Shown here piece by piece: positions 1-5,692 of a stretch of 5,692 nt of DNA. The DNA is taken from contig CAKUDT010000104.1 of NCBI GenBank assembly GCA_934645125.1, forward strand, positions 1 to 5,692, written 5' to 3'. The notes below the pieces were generated by a model that was given only the letters and a program-made list of their open reading frames with translations, did not search any database and was not told where the DNA came from. The number at the start of each line of letters is the position of its first letter. Positions within the stretch are counted from its first letter, which is position 1. The translations under genes were made by a program, and so were the position numbers. The DNA is from an uncultured Eggerthellaceae bacterium. GTDB taxonomy: Bacteria; Actinomycetota; Coriobacteriia; Coriobacteriales; Eggerthellaceae.

Positions 1-20
1 ACACGGGTCCCTCCCGACGA

Positions 21-77
21 ATTCACTTCCGATTCATATGCATTAACGGAAGTGAATCTTAATACACTTCCGTTAAT
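21..77. promoter_or_regulatory. Operator-like array of three CACTTCCG motifs upstream of dnaE
   Basis: The motif CACTTCCG occurs three times: at 24-31 (+), 47-54 (- strand, as CGGAAGTG) and 65-72 (+). Copies two and three extend to a 13-base match, ATTAACGGAAGTG at 42-54 and CACTTCCGTTAAT at 65-77, a perfect inverted repeat with a 10-base gap. Copies one and two form a perfect 11-base inverted repeat, ATTCACTTCCG at 21-31 and CGGAAGTGAAT at 47-57. The third copy ends at the base before a TTGACA -35 box. This arrangement is typical of a transcription factor binding several sites next to a promoter. Which factor binds, and whether it activates or represses, cannot be told from the sequence. Confidence 0.6.
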
Positions 78-106
78 TTGACAATTAAGGTATCGAATCG
101 TATGAG
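78..106 (+). promoter_or_regulatory. Distal sigma-70-type promoter of dnaE
   Basis: A perfect TTGACA -35 box (78-83) is followed after 17 bases by TATGAG (101-106), which matches four of six -10 consensus positions. Transcription would start near 112 and give a leader of about 165 bases before dnaE. The -35 box directly abuts the third CACTTCCG site, so binding there should affect this promoter. Confidence 0.55.
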
Positions 107-188
107 CCTTTACGTGATGCAAAAGCCGCCGCCTTCTTCTTTTTTCTTAAAAACCATCGTTTGTTCGATAGGGCTTGCGCGGCAATGC

Positions 189-197
189 TGGTATGAT
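189..197 (+). promoter_or_regulatory. Proximal extended -10 promoter of dnaE
   Basis: TGG followed by TATGAT (192-197) gives an extended -10 element with five of six core matches. No good -35 box lies 16-18 bases upstream, as is usual for extended -10 promoters. The start would be near 204, giving a leader of about 75 bases. CTGGTAT is shared with the candidate promoter at 5631-5639. Confidence 0.45.
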
Positions 198-216
198 TAG
201 AAGTCTGCAAACTAGG

Positions 217-244
217 CTCGTCGCTGTGCAAAAACAGCGGCGGG
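217..244 (+). promoter_or_regulatory. GC-rich hairpin in the dnaE leader
   Basis: Bases 217-227 pair with 234-244 across a six-base loop (GCAAAA, 228-233). The inner six pairs (CGCTGT with ACAGCG) are perfect, and the whole 11-pair stem contains two G-U wobbles. It ends 22 bases before the dnaE ribosome binding site and would lie in transcripts from both promoters. No T run follows directly, so it is not a normal intrinsic terminator. It could affect leader stability or translation. Confidence 0.4.
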
Positions 245-266
245 GCGCTTTGGATTTCTTCATTTC

Positions 267-271
267 AAGGA
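267..271 (+). promoter_or_regulatory. Ribosome binding site of dnaE
   Basis: AAGGA lies seven bases before the ATG at 279. This spacing supports that start, and the protein then begins with the PHP metal-binding motif within its first nine residues, as expected for the family. Confidence 0.75.
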
Positions 272-278
272 CGGTTTC

Positions 279-3200
279 ATGGCATTTGTTCACTTGCACA
301 ATCACACTGAATATTCGCTGCTCGACGGCGCAACGCATATCAAAGATATGGTTCGACGCGCCGCTGACCTGGGAATGCCCGCTGTGGCAATATCCGACCA
401 CGGCGTAATGTCGGGCGTGCCCGAGCTGTGCGACGCCTGCGCGGCCGTTGAAAAAGAGACGGGGAAAAAAGTCAAGCCCATCTATGGTTGCGAAGTGTAC
501 TTCACCACTGACGATGAGCTTCGTCGCGATGGCAAACCCGCGCTGTACCACTTGCTGCTGCTCGCAAAAAACAACGAGGGGTATGTGAACCTAATGAAGC
601 TGGTTTCTGAATCCCATGTTGACAACTTCTATTACAAGCCGCGCACGACGTTTGCCATGCTGCAGAAATACGGCAAGGGCATCATCGGTTCGAGCGCTTG
701 TATCGCGGGTCTTGTCCCCAAGCTTCTGGATGACCGCCGTTTCGACGAAGCGGTAGAGTGGGCCAAGAAATTCGCGTCCGCTTTCGAGCCGGGCGATTTC
801 TACATTGAGCTTCAGGACCAGGGCCTTACAACCGATGGCGGCATCACGCAGCACGACCTGAACGTGCAGCTTACGGAAATCGCAAAGCTGTGCGGCCTGA
901 AAACCATCGCGACGAACGACTTCCACTATCTTTTGAAGGAAGACGCGCGCGCGCAAGACGTCATGCTGTGCATTGGCACGGGCTCAACGTTCGATGATCC
1001 CAAGCGCATGAAGTTCTCGAACGACCAGTTCTACATGAAAACCGAAGAAGAGATGCGCGAGGCGCTGAAGGACTTCCCCGAGGCTTGCGATAATACCGTC
1101 GAGCTCGCGGAAAAAGTCGATGTCGTCCTTGACCGCACGCAGATCCTTCCTCGCTTCCCCTTGCCCGAAGGCGAAACGGAAGTCAGCTACTTCCGCAAGC
1201 AAATCGAGAAGGGTCTGAAGGAGCGTTACGGCGACCCGGTGCCAGAAAACGTGTGGAAGCAGTACGAATACGAAGCGGGCATTATTATCCAGCAGGGATT
1301 CCCGGCGTACTTCCTGATTGTTCAGGAGTACATTTCGTGGGCGCGCAGCCAAGGTATTGGCGTTGGTCCTGGTCGTGGCTCTGCGGCAGGCGCCGTTGTT
1401 GCGTATGCCATGGGCATTACCGATCTTGACCCCATTCCCAACGGCCTGATGTTCGAGCGATTTCTTTCCCCGGAACGCGTGGAAATGCCCGATATCGACG
1501 TTGACTTCGAAGATGAACGTCGCCAGGAAGTTATCGACCACATCAAGGAGGTCTACGGCGAAGACCACGTTGCCGGCGTTATCACGTTTGGCAAGCTGCA
1601 GGCGAAAAACGCCGTGCGCGATGCTGCGCGCGTGCTGGGGTATCCGTATGCCGTGGGCGACAAAGTTGCCAAGCTTATCGGCGATGAGCTGGGTATTACC
1701 ATCGACAAGGCGCTGGAGACGAACCCCGACTTCAAGAAGGAATACGAAAACGACCCCGAGGTGAAGGCGGTTGTTGATGACGCGCGCGCTATTGAAGGAC
1801 ACGTGCGCGGCGAAGGCGTGCATGCCTGCGCAACCATCATCTGCCGCGACCCCATGACCGACCACGTGCCGGTAAAGCGCGACACCAAGGGCGGCGGCAT
1901 TATCACGCAGTACGACGGTCACTACACGCCTGAGCTGGGCCTTTTGAAGATGGACTTCCTGGGCCTGCGTACGCTGGGCGTTCTTTCCCGCGCGTGCCGC
2001 AATGTGAATGAGCGATACGGCCTGAATCTGGTTGCCGAAAAGATTCCGACCGAGGGCGACGAAGAATCCTACGCACTTATGCGCAGCGGCAACATGGATG
2101 GCCTGTTCCAGGTTGAAGGCGCGCTATACGTAAGCCTGTTCAGCCGCCTTCCTCCGCGTCGCTTTTCCGATATTGTTGCTTCCATTGCGTTGAACCGTCC
2201 GGGTCCTTTGGAGTCCGGCATGGTCGAGGACTACATCAAGGTCGCGAGCGGCAAAACCGAGGTCCACTACTACGACGAGCGCCTGAAGCCCATTCTGGAA
2301 GAAACGTACGGCACCATGGTCTACCAAGAGCAGATCATGCAGGTTTCCATGGTCATGAGTGGCTTTTCCGCAGGTCGTTCCGACGTTTTGCGTAAGGCAA
2401 TGGGTAAGAAAAAGCTCGACGTTATGCGTCAGCTGAAGGAAGAATGGAATACGGGCGCCGTTGCGAACGGCTACAAACTGGAAATTGCCGAGCAGATTTG
2501 GAACGACGCCGAGAAGTTCGCTAAGTACGCGTTCAACAAGTCGCACTCGGCTGCGTACGCCATTTTGGTTATGCGCACGGCGTATCTGAAGGCGCATTAT
2601 CCGAACGAGTTCATGGCGGCTGTTCTTTCCAGTTACATGGGCAACACGGATCGTTTGATTCGCTACATTGCCAGCTGCAACCATAACGGCACGCCGGTTT
2701 TGCCGCCGGATGTGAACCAGTCGAACGAGGAATTTACCCCTGTTGACGAAGGCATTCGTTTCGGCTTGGTTGGCGTGCGCGGCGTGGGTCGCAACGTGGC
2801 GGAAGCGATTGTTGCGGAGCGCAAGGCGAACGGCCCGTATAGCTCGCTGCACGATTTTGTGAACCGCTTGGACTCGAAGTGCTATAACCGCAAGACGCTT
2901 GAAGCCCTGATCAAAGGCGGCGCGTTCGACTCGACGGGTTACACGCGTAAGCAGCTGATGAGCTTTGTCGATGACACGAACCTGCTGGAAAATGCTGCGA
3001 AACGCCAGCGCGACCGCGACGCGGGCCAGGTTTCCATGTTCGATATGTTCGGTGAAGACGAAGAATCTGGTTTCGAAGAGGAAGTTCCGCCTCCCGATGG
3101 CATTGAGTGGGATAAGCGCACGAAGCTTGCCTTCGAGAAAGAGATCATGAAGATCTACGTTTCGGAGCACCCGCTGCAGCCGTACGAACGCATGCTGGCG

Positions 3201-3740
3201 CGCATGTCGAAATTCACCATGGGCGAGTTGTCCGAGCGTACGAAGGAGATTCGTAACGGCGATTTCGTGGGCATGGTGAGCAGCGTAACCACGAAGCTGA
3301 CGAAAACCGGCAACCGCATGGCAACGTTCACGCTTGAGGACACTTCGGGCTCCATGGAGTGCATCTGCTTCAAATACAGCGACTTTGCCGATGCCATTGT
3401 GGAAGACGCCGTGGTGAAGATAAAAGGCAAGTTCGAATGCGGCGATCGCGGAAGCCAAATTATCGCGTACGAGGTTGAAGCGATTGAACTGGGCGATGAG
3501 CAGGCAAAACCGCTGCACATGCAGATTAGCGTGTATTCGAATGAGTACAACCTGGATGTTTCCATGAAGCTCACGGCGCTTTTGAAGCAATTCCCGGGAA
3601 GCGATGGCGTGTCGCTTCTGTATACGCAAGGCGACGGGCGCCGGTTCCGCGCGGAGCTGCCGGTTCACGTGGATGCCACGTCGCGCGTGTTGGCGCTGGA
3701 GCTTTCGCGCTTGTTCGGAAGAGACGTGCTTCATGGGTAG
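279..3740 (+). CDS. dnaE: DNA polymerase III alpha subunit, DnaE type
   Basis: This is the replicative DNA polymerase catalytic subunit, which extends primed DNA in the cytoplasmic replisome. At 1153 residues it is close to the E. coli length of 1160. An N-terminal PHP domain (about 1-280) holds a full set of candidate metal ligands: H5, H7, D16, H41, E72, H91, C141, D214 and H216. The polymerase core has GPGRGS at 363-368 and PDIDVDF at 404-410. D405, D407 and D559 (in KMDFLG) match the three catalytic aspartates of E. coli (D401, D403, D555). NKSHSAAY at 753-760 is also conserved. A helix-hairpin-helix lies near 827-846 and a beta-clamp binding motif, QVSMF, at 917-921. An acidic stretch (925-936), an OB fold (about 992-1070) and a C-terminal domain that binds tau in E. 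coli follow. It is not the PolC type, since no DnaQ-like exonuclease domain interrupts the PHP domain. The gene appears intact. Confidence 0.97.
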   Translation: MAFVHLHNHTEYSLLDGATHIKDMVRRAADLGMPAVAISDHGVMSGVPELCDACAAVEKETGKKVKPIYGCEVYFTTDDELRRDGKPALYHLLLLAKNNEGYVNLMKLVSESHVDNFYYKPRTTFAMLQKYGKGIIGSSACIAGLVPKLLDDRRFDEAVEWAKKFASAFEPGDFYIELQDQGLTTDGGITQHDLNVQLTEIAKLCGLKTIATNDFHYLLKEDARAQDVMLCIGTGSTFDDPKRMKFSNDQFYMKTEEEMREALKDFPEACDNTVELAEKVDVVLDRTQILPRFPLPEGETEVSYFRKQIEKGLKERYGDPVPENVWKQYEYEAGIIIQQGFPAYFLIVQEYISWARSQGIGVGPGRGSAAGAVVAYAMGITDLDPIPNGLMFERFLSPERVEMPDIDVDFEDERRQEVIDHIKEVYGEDHVAGVITFGKLQAKNAVRDAARVLGYPYAVGDKVAKLIGDELGITIDKALETNPDFKKEYENDPEVKAVVDDARAIEGHVRGEGVHACATIICRDPMTDHVPVKRDTKGGGIITQYDGHYTPELGLLKMDFLGLRTLGVLSRACRNVNERYGLNLVAEKIPTEGDEESYALMRSGNMDGLFQVEGALYVSLFSRLPPRRFSDIVASIALNRPGPLESGMVEDYIKVASGKTEVHYYDERLKPILEETYGTMVYQEQIMQVSMVMSGFSAGRSDVLRKAMGKKKLDVMRQLKEEWNTGAVANGYKLEIAEQIWNDAEKFAKYAFNKSHSAAYAILVMRTAYLKAHYPNEFMAAVLSSYMGNTDRLIRYIASCNHNGTPVLPPDVNQSNEEFTPVDEGIRFGLVGVRGVGRNVAEAIVAERKANGPYSSLHDFVNRLDSKCYNRKTLEALIKGGAFDSTGYTRKQLMSFVDDTNLLENAAKRQRDRDAGQVSMFDMFGEDEESGFEEEVPPPDGIEWDKRTKLAFEKEIMKIYVSEHPLQPYERMLARMSKFTMGELSERTKEIRNGDFVGMVSSVTTKLTKTGNRMATFTLEDTSGSMECICFKYSDFADAIVEDAVVKIKGKFECGDRGSQIIAYEVEAIELGDEQAKPLHMQISVYSNEYNLDVSMKLTALLKQFPGSDGVSLLYTQGDGRRFRAELPVHVDATSRVLALELSRLFGRDVLHG

Positions 3741-4716
3741 TTGCGCGGGAAAGGATATGGCGGCGCTTGCGGGTGCTGCTGTGCCGGTTGCGGGTGCGGC
3801 GGGTGTCACGGTGCTGGGCGCGTCGGGTACTGGTGTGGCTACGGCGGAGGCGCCTGGCGCGATGCCCGCGGACGAGCCGCTGCGCACGTACGCCTTGACG
3901 CTCGGGTACAACGGTGCGCCCTTCGCAGGATTTGCGCGGCAGCCGGGTCAGCTTACGGTGCAGGGGAACGTCGAGGAAGCGCTCTCGCTGCTGTTCAAGC
4001 AGCCTGTTTTGACGGTTTGCGCAGGTAGAACCGATGCGGGCGTTCATGCGCGCGAGCAAGTCGTGTCGTTTTCGGTTCCTGTTGCTGCAGTCAGGGGAAG
4101 GTCACAGCGCACGTTGCTGCGTTCGCTGAACGCTTTGACGCATGAGCATATTGTTGTGAAAAACATCGAGGAGCGTCCTGAAGGCTTTTCGGCGCGTTTT
4201 GATGCTGTATCGCGAGAGTATCATTATCATATCTGCATCGACCCCGTTCTGCCGCTTTTTATGCGCGACTACAGCTGGCATATCTCCAAGCCGCTGAATG
4301 TTGAAGCCATGCAGCAAGCGGCACGCCTTCTGGAAGGCGAGCATGACTTCAAATCGTTTTGCCTAGCGGCTTCCGCGAAAGACAAAACGACGTTTCGATA
4401 TGTGGAAAAAGTGCAGGTAGAGCCCGCGCAAGTGATGGGCGAGAACCTGCTGGTAATCACCGTGAAAGGCAATGCGTTTTTGCATTCCATGGTGCGAACA
4501 ATGGTGGGCACGCTTGTGAAAGTGGGCGCAGGTCATCGTGAGCCGGAGTGGATTGAACGCGTTTTGGCGGCATGTGATCGCAGCGCGGCGGGCGAAACGG
4601 CTCCCGCGTGCGGCCTGGTGTTTTGGTCTGTTGACTACGAGGGCGAGCGCTGTCCCTATGCTCCCGTTGTAGATGCGGCGGGTGCTGCGAAAGCAGCAGT
4701 TCAGGAGGCGCTATGA
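3733..4716 (+). CDS. truA: tRNA pseudouridine synthase A (TruA)
   Basis: TruA converts uridines 38-40 in the anticodon stem-loop of many tRNAs to pseudouridine, without a cofactor. The motif CAGRTDAGVH contains the catalytic aspartate, D101 here. FSARFDAVSREYHY (152-165) and NAFLHSMVRTMVGTLVKVG (247-265) are further conserved TruA blocks. The ATG at 3733 overlaps the end of dnaE by 8 bases and has a modest GGAAGAG site (3717-3723). It adds 43 residues rich in Ala, Gly and Val before the core. A second in-frame ATG at 3862, with GGAGG at 3846-3850, gives 284 residues and puts the catalytic aspartate at position 58, close to D60 of E. coli. The family assignment is firm, but the start is open. 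I chose the longer form because it has no in-frame stops, its codon choice resembles that of the downstream gene, and overlapping coupling recurs at the next junction. The C-terminal tail is also Ala-rich. Confidence 0.93.
   Translation: MGSCAGKDMAALAGAAVPVAGAAGVTVLGASGTGVATAEAPGAMPADEPLRTYALTLGYNGAPFAGFARQPGQLTVQGNVEEALSLLFKQPVLTVCAGRTDAGVHAREQVVSFSVPVAAVRGRSQRTLLRSLNALTHEHIVVKNIEERPEGFSARFDAVSREYHYHICIDPVLPLFMRDYSWHISKPLNVEAMQQAARLLEGEHDFKSFCLAASAKDKTTFRYVEKVQVEPAQVMGENLLVITVKGNAFLHSMVRTMVGTLVKVGAGHREPEWIERVLAACDRSAAGETAPACGLVFWSVDYEGERCPYAPVVDAAGAAKAAVQEAL
3846..3850 (+). promoter_or_regulatory. Alternative ribosome binding site inside truA
   Basis: GGAGG lies 11 bases before the in-frame ATG at 3862. 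Translation from there would give a TruA of normal length that starts just before the conserved LGYNG segment. It is a better Shine-Dalgarno match than the one before 3733, although the spacing is slightly long. Confidence 0.45.
4703..4708 (+). promoter_or_regulatory. Strong ribosome binding site of the third gene
   Basis: A perfect AGGAGG lies within the last codons of truA, four bases before the ATG at 4713. With the ATGA overlap it fixes the start of the downstream gene and suggests efficient, coupled translation. Confidence 0.8.
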
Positions 4717-5471
4717 AGCTGACGAATTCTTTTCGCGATGCCGCTCAAATAAGGCAGGCGCGTGGACTTGATGCGTTTCGCAGCCGCGAGGAAGAAGAGA
4801 ACTTGCGCGCGTGGGAGCGCGTGGCGGAAATAGCAGATGACCTGGGTAAATGTAGTGATTCTGCGGTCGTGCGCGCCATGAAAGAACTGCAGGAGCTTGC
4901 TCATAAAAGGCTCTCTTTTGCCGATGAACTTGGTTTTTCCGAGCAAGAAATGGAGTCGTGCGAAACGGCATCGGGCATGATCGTAGCCACGGAGGGCGTT
5001 GCGTCTGTGTCCAGGGAATCGGGCTTGGCTGCGCGTGCCACCTGTGCTGCGGGTGTTGATTGTGCGGCAACTTCGGCAGGCTTTTCTGCTGCGGCTCTTG
5101 ATGATGCGGAAATGTTTGACGGTGATGAACTGGAGGAAGTTGTATTGCCTTCGAGTTTAAGGGCAGCGGATGACGTTTTCCCAGGTGATAACGCCGCTTT
5201 TGCCGCTGGCGATTTTGTTGCCGGCGGAGCTTTCGGTGTTGTTGTCACTGCCGCGTCGGGTGTTGCGGGGGAGCCTTCCGACATGAATGCTTCGACGGCA
5301 ACGGGTGCTGCTGGCAACGAGATTCCCGAGCTGCTTGACGTGCCGGCACGACCTGCCCCTGCCGAGGTTGCAACGTTCAAGCATCTTTGCGCGGGTCGCG
5401 ATGGCAAGCTCTGCCTTTTCGAAGACGCCGACGGTCATCTTGTAGCTGTGCGCGCTTCCCGCCTTGCCTAA
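4713..5471 (+). CDS. Uncharacterised Ala-rich protein with charged N-terminus and short C-terminal module
   Basis: I do not recognise this protein of 252 residues. It has three visible parts. Residues 1-80 are charged and probably helical, with RSREEEENLRAWERVAEIAD at 23-42, and could form a helical bundle or coiled coil. Residues 85-220 are Ala/Gly/Ser/Val-rich with acidic patches and look disordered. They contain a mildly hydrophobic stretch (about 168-185) that is too rich in Gly and Ala to call a membrane segment. Residues 221-252 look like a short beta-hairpin module with LCAGRDGKLCLFEDADG at 225-241 and two Cys (226, 234). No signal peptide or catalytic motif is visible. The start is secure: AGGAGG four bases upstream and an ATGA overlap with truA. 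The long non-repetitive frame with clear coding composition and the terminator just after it argue that it is a real gene. Its role is unknown; the location in a dnaE-truA operon does not define it. Confidence 0.85.
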   Translation: MKLTNSFRDAAQIRQARGLDAFRSREEEENLRAWERVAEIADDLGKCSDSAVVRAMKELQELAHKRLSFADELGFSEQEMESCETASGMIVATEGVASVSRESGLAARATCAAGVDCAATSAGFSAAALDDAEMFDGDELEEVVLPSSLRAADDVFPGDNAAFAAGDFVAGGAFGVVVTAASGVAGEPSDMNASTATGAAGNEIPELLDVPARPAPAEVATFKHLCAGRDGKLCLFEDADGHLVAVRASRLA

Positions 5472-5501
5472 TGTTAAAAAGTGACGGGGTCTTTTTAACA
5501 T
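5471..5501 (+). terminator. Likely operon terminator overlapping the stop codon
   Basis: ATGTTAAAAAG (5471-5481) and CTTTTTAACAT (5491-5501) form a perfect 11-base inverted repeat around a nine-base G-rich loop. The first base of the left arm is the last base of the TAA stop codon. The stem is AT-rich and the T run lies within its right arm, so this is not a textbook GC-rich terminator. The A run before and T run after allow function in both directions. Its position directly after the last gene supports a termination role. Confidence 0.6.
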
Positions 5502-5558
5502 TTCGGGCGATTTGGAAGCATGTTGTTGGAAAAACGGCGTCAAATTCGAAGTTGCATA

Positions 5559-5576
5559 AGGTTGGAAGTAGGTTGG
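5559..5576 (+). repeat. AGGTTGG direct repeat with 11-bp period
   Basis: AGGTTGG occurs at 5559-5565 and again at 5570-5576. The 11-base period places both copies on about the same face of the helix, and they end three bases before a TTGACA box. Such paired repeats can be activator sites. The motif is short, so chance is possible. Confidence 0.35.
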
Positions 5577-5579
5577 CAT

Positions 5580-5608
5580 TTGACATCAATCGGAAATTAA
5601 AACATATC
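5580..5608 (+). promoter_or_regulatory. Weak promoter candidate downstream of the operon
   Basis: A perfect TTGACA (5580-5585) is followed after 17 bases by CATATC (5603-5608), which matches only three of six -10 positions. A weak -10 box beside a paired repeat would suit an activator-dependent promoter, but the evidence is thin. Confidence 0.3.
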
Positions 5609-5630
5609 TCAACAGAGAATAGCTTTGAAC

Positions 5631-5639
5631 TGGTATATT
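5631..5639 (+). promoter_or_regulatory. Extended -10 promoter for a gene beyond the window
   Basis: TGG followed by TATATT (5634-5639) is an extended -10 element with five of six core matches and no good -35 box. Transcription would start near 5646 and run out of the window to the right. The preceding CTGGTAT matches the proximal dnaE promoter. Confidence 0.45.
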
Positions 5640-5656
5640 TATTGAGGCTATTTTTC

Positions 5657-5673
5657 GCAAGCGCTGGGCTTGC
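5657..5673 (+). other. Small hairpin in the presumed leader of the next gene
   Basis: GCAAGC (5657-5662) and GCTTGC (5668-5673) form a perfect six-pair stem around a five-base loop. It lies about 11 bases after the start expected from the promoter at 5631-5639. A T run precedes it on this strand, and none follows on either strand, so it is not a terminator. Confidence 0.3.
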
Positions 5674-5692
5674 CGCAAACTGCTTCGATTTC

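Noticed and set aside
156..169. ATCG/CGAT inverted repeat in the dnaE leader
   Set aside because: Only four paired bases with a six-base gap; expected by chance.
175..408. Open frame of 77 codons on the + strand overlapping the dnaE start
   Set aside because: It overlaps the PHP coding region in another frame, has no convincing ribosome binding site, and would cover the proximal promoter and leader hairpin.
984..1922. Open frame of 312 codons on the - strand opposite dnaE
   Set aside because: Same codon-aligned artefact; it ends where dnaE uses a TCA serine codon (984-986).
3757..3759. In-frame ATG as a third possible truA start
   Set aside because: The AAAGGA before it is only one base away, too close for normal initiation, and it would still include most of the low-complexity extension.
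2124..3911. Long open frame of 595 codons on the - strand opposite dnaE
   Set aside because: It uses the same codon boundaries as dnaE and is open only because dnaE lacks TTA, CTA and TCA there. The product has no recognisable domain, and dnaE is unmistakable.
4901..5407. Ser/Ala-rich open frame on the - strand opposite the third gene
   Set aside because: It is the complement of the low-complexity linker. The + strand gene has the AGGAGG site and the ATGA overlap, while this frame lacks comparable support.
5157..5579. Open frame of 140 codons on the - strand crossing the terminator
   Set aside because: It runs through the hairpin and opposite the third gene and shows no family resemblance.
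5520..5600. Possible 26-residue peptide on the + strand after the terminator
   Set aside because: GGAAG lies only one base before the ATG, and the frame overlaps the candidate -35 box. The product is short with no recognisable feature.

Overview
The window carries one rightward (+) gene cluster of three overlapping genes: dnaE (DNA polymerase III alpha subunit, 279-3740), truA (tRNA pseudouridine synthase, 3733-4716) and an unrecognised Ala-rich protein of 252 residues (4713-5471). Successive genes overlap by 8 and 4 bases, so they are probably one translationally coupled operon. The moderately high GC, an 1153-residue DnaE with a complete PHP metal site, Shine-Dalgarno starts, and the avoidance of TTA, CTA and TCA codons fit an actinobacterial relative. 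The general look of the DnaE protein suggests the class Coriobacteriia (Eggerthella-like gut anaerobes). That placement is a recognition-level inference, not a search result.

Positions 1-278 are non-coding and AT-richer than the genes. They hold three copies of a CACTTCCG motif in alternating orientation (24-31, 47-54, 65-72). The copies form two overlapping perfect inverted repeats that end directly at a TTGACA -35 box (78-83) with a TATGAG -10 box (101-106). A 17-base pyrimidine run (132-148) follows, then a second, extended -10 promoter (189-197), a GC-rich leader hairpin (217-244) and the dnaE ribosome binding site (267-271). dnaE therefore seems to have two promoters and an operator-like array on the upstream one.

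The unknown third gene ends in a hairpin whose left arm begins with the last base of the stop codon (5471-5501), a likely operon terminator. The remaining 191 bases (5502-5692) are AT-richer, non-coding as far as can be seen, and look like the promoter region of a gene beyond the window. They hold an 11-bp-period direct repeat (5559-5576) just before a TTGACA box (5580-5585), an extended -10 (5631-5639) that shares CTGGTAT with the proximal dnaE promoter, and a small hairpin (5657-5673).

Functionally the cluster joins chromosome replication (DnaE) and tRNA modification (TruA) with a protein of unknown role. No mobile element, CRISPR array, tRNA or rRNA was seen. The most distinctive points are the three-site operator array, the complete PHP proofreading site, the Ala/Gly-rich extension that the upstream start gives TruA, and the uncharacterised third protein with a short conserved-looking C-terminal segment after a low-complexity linker.
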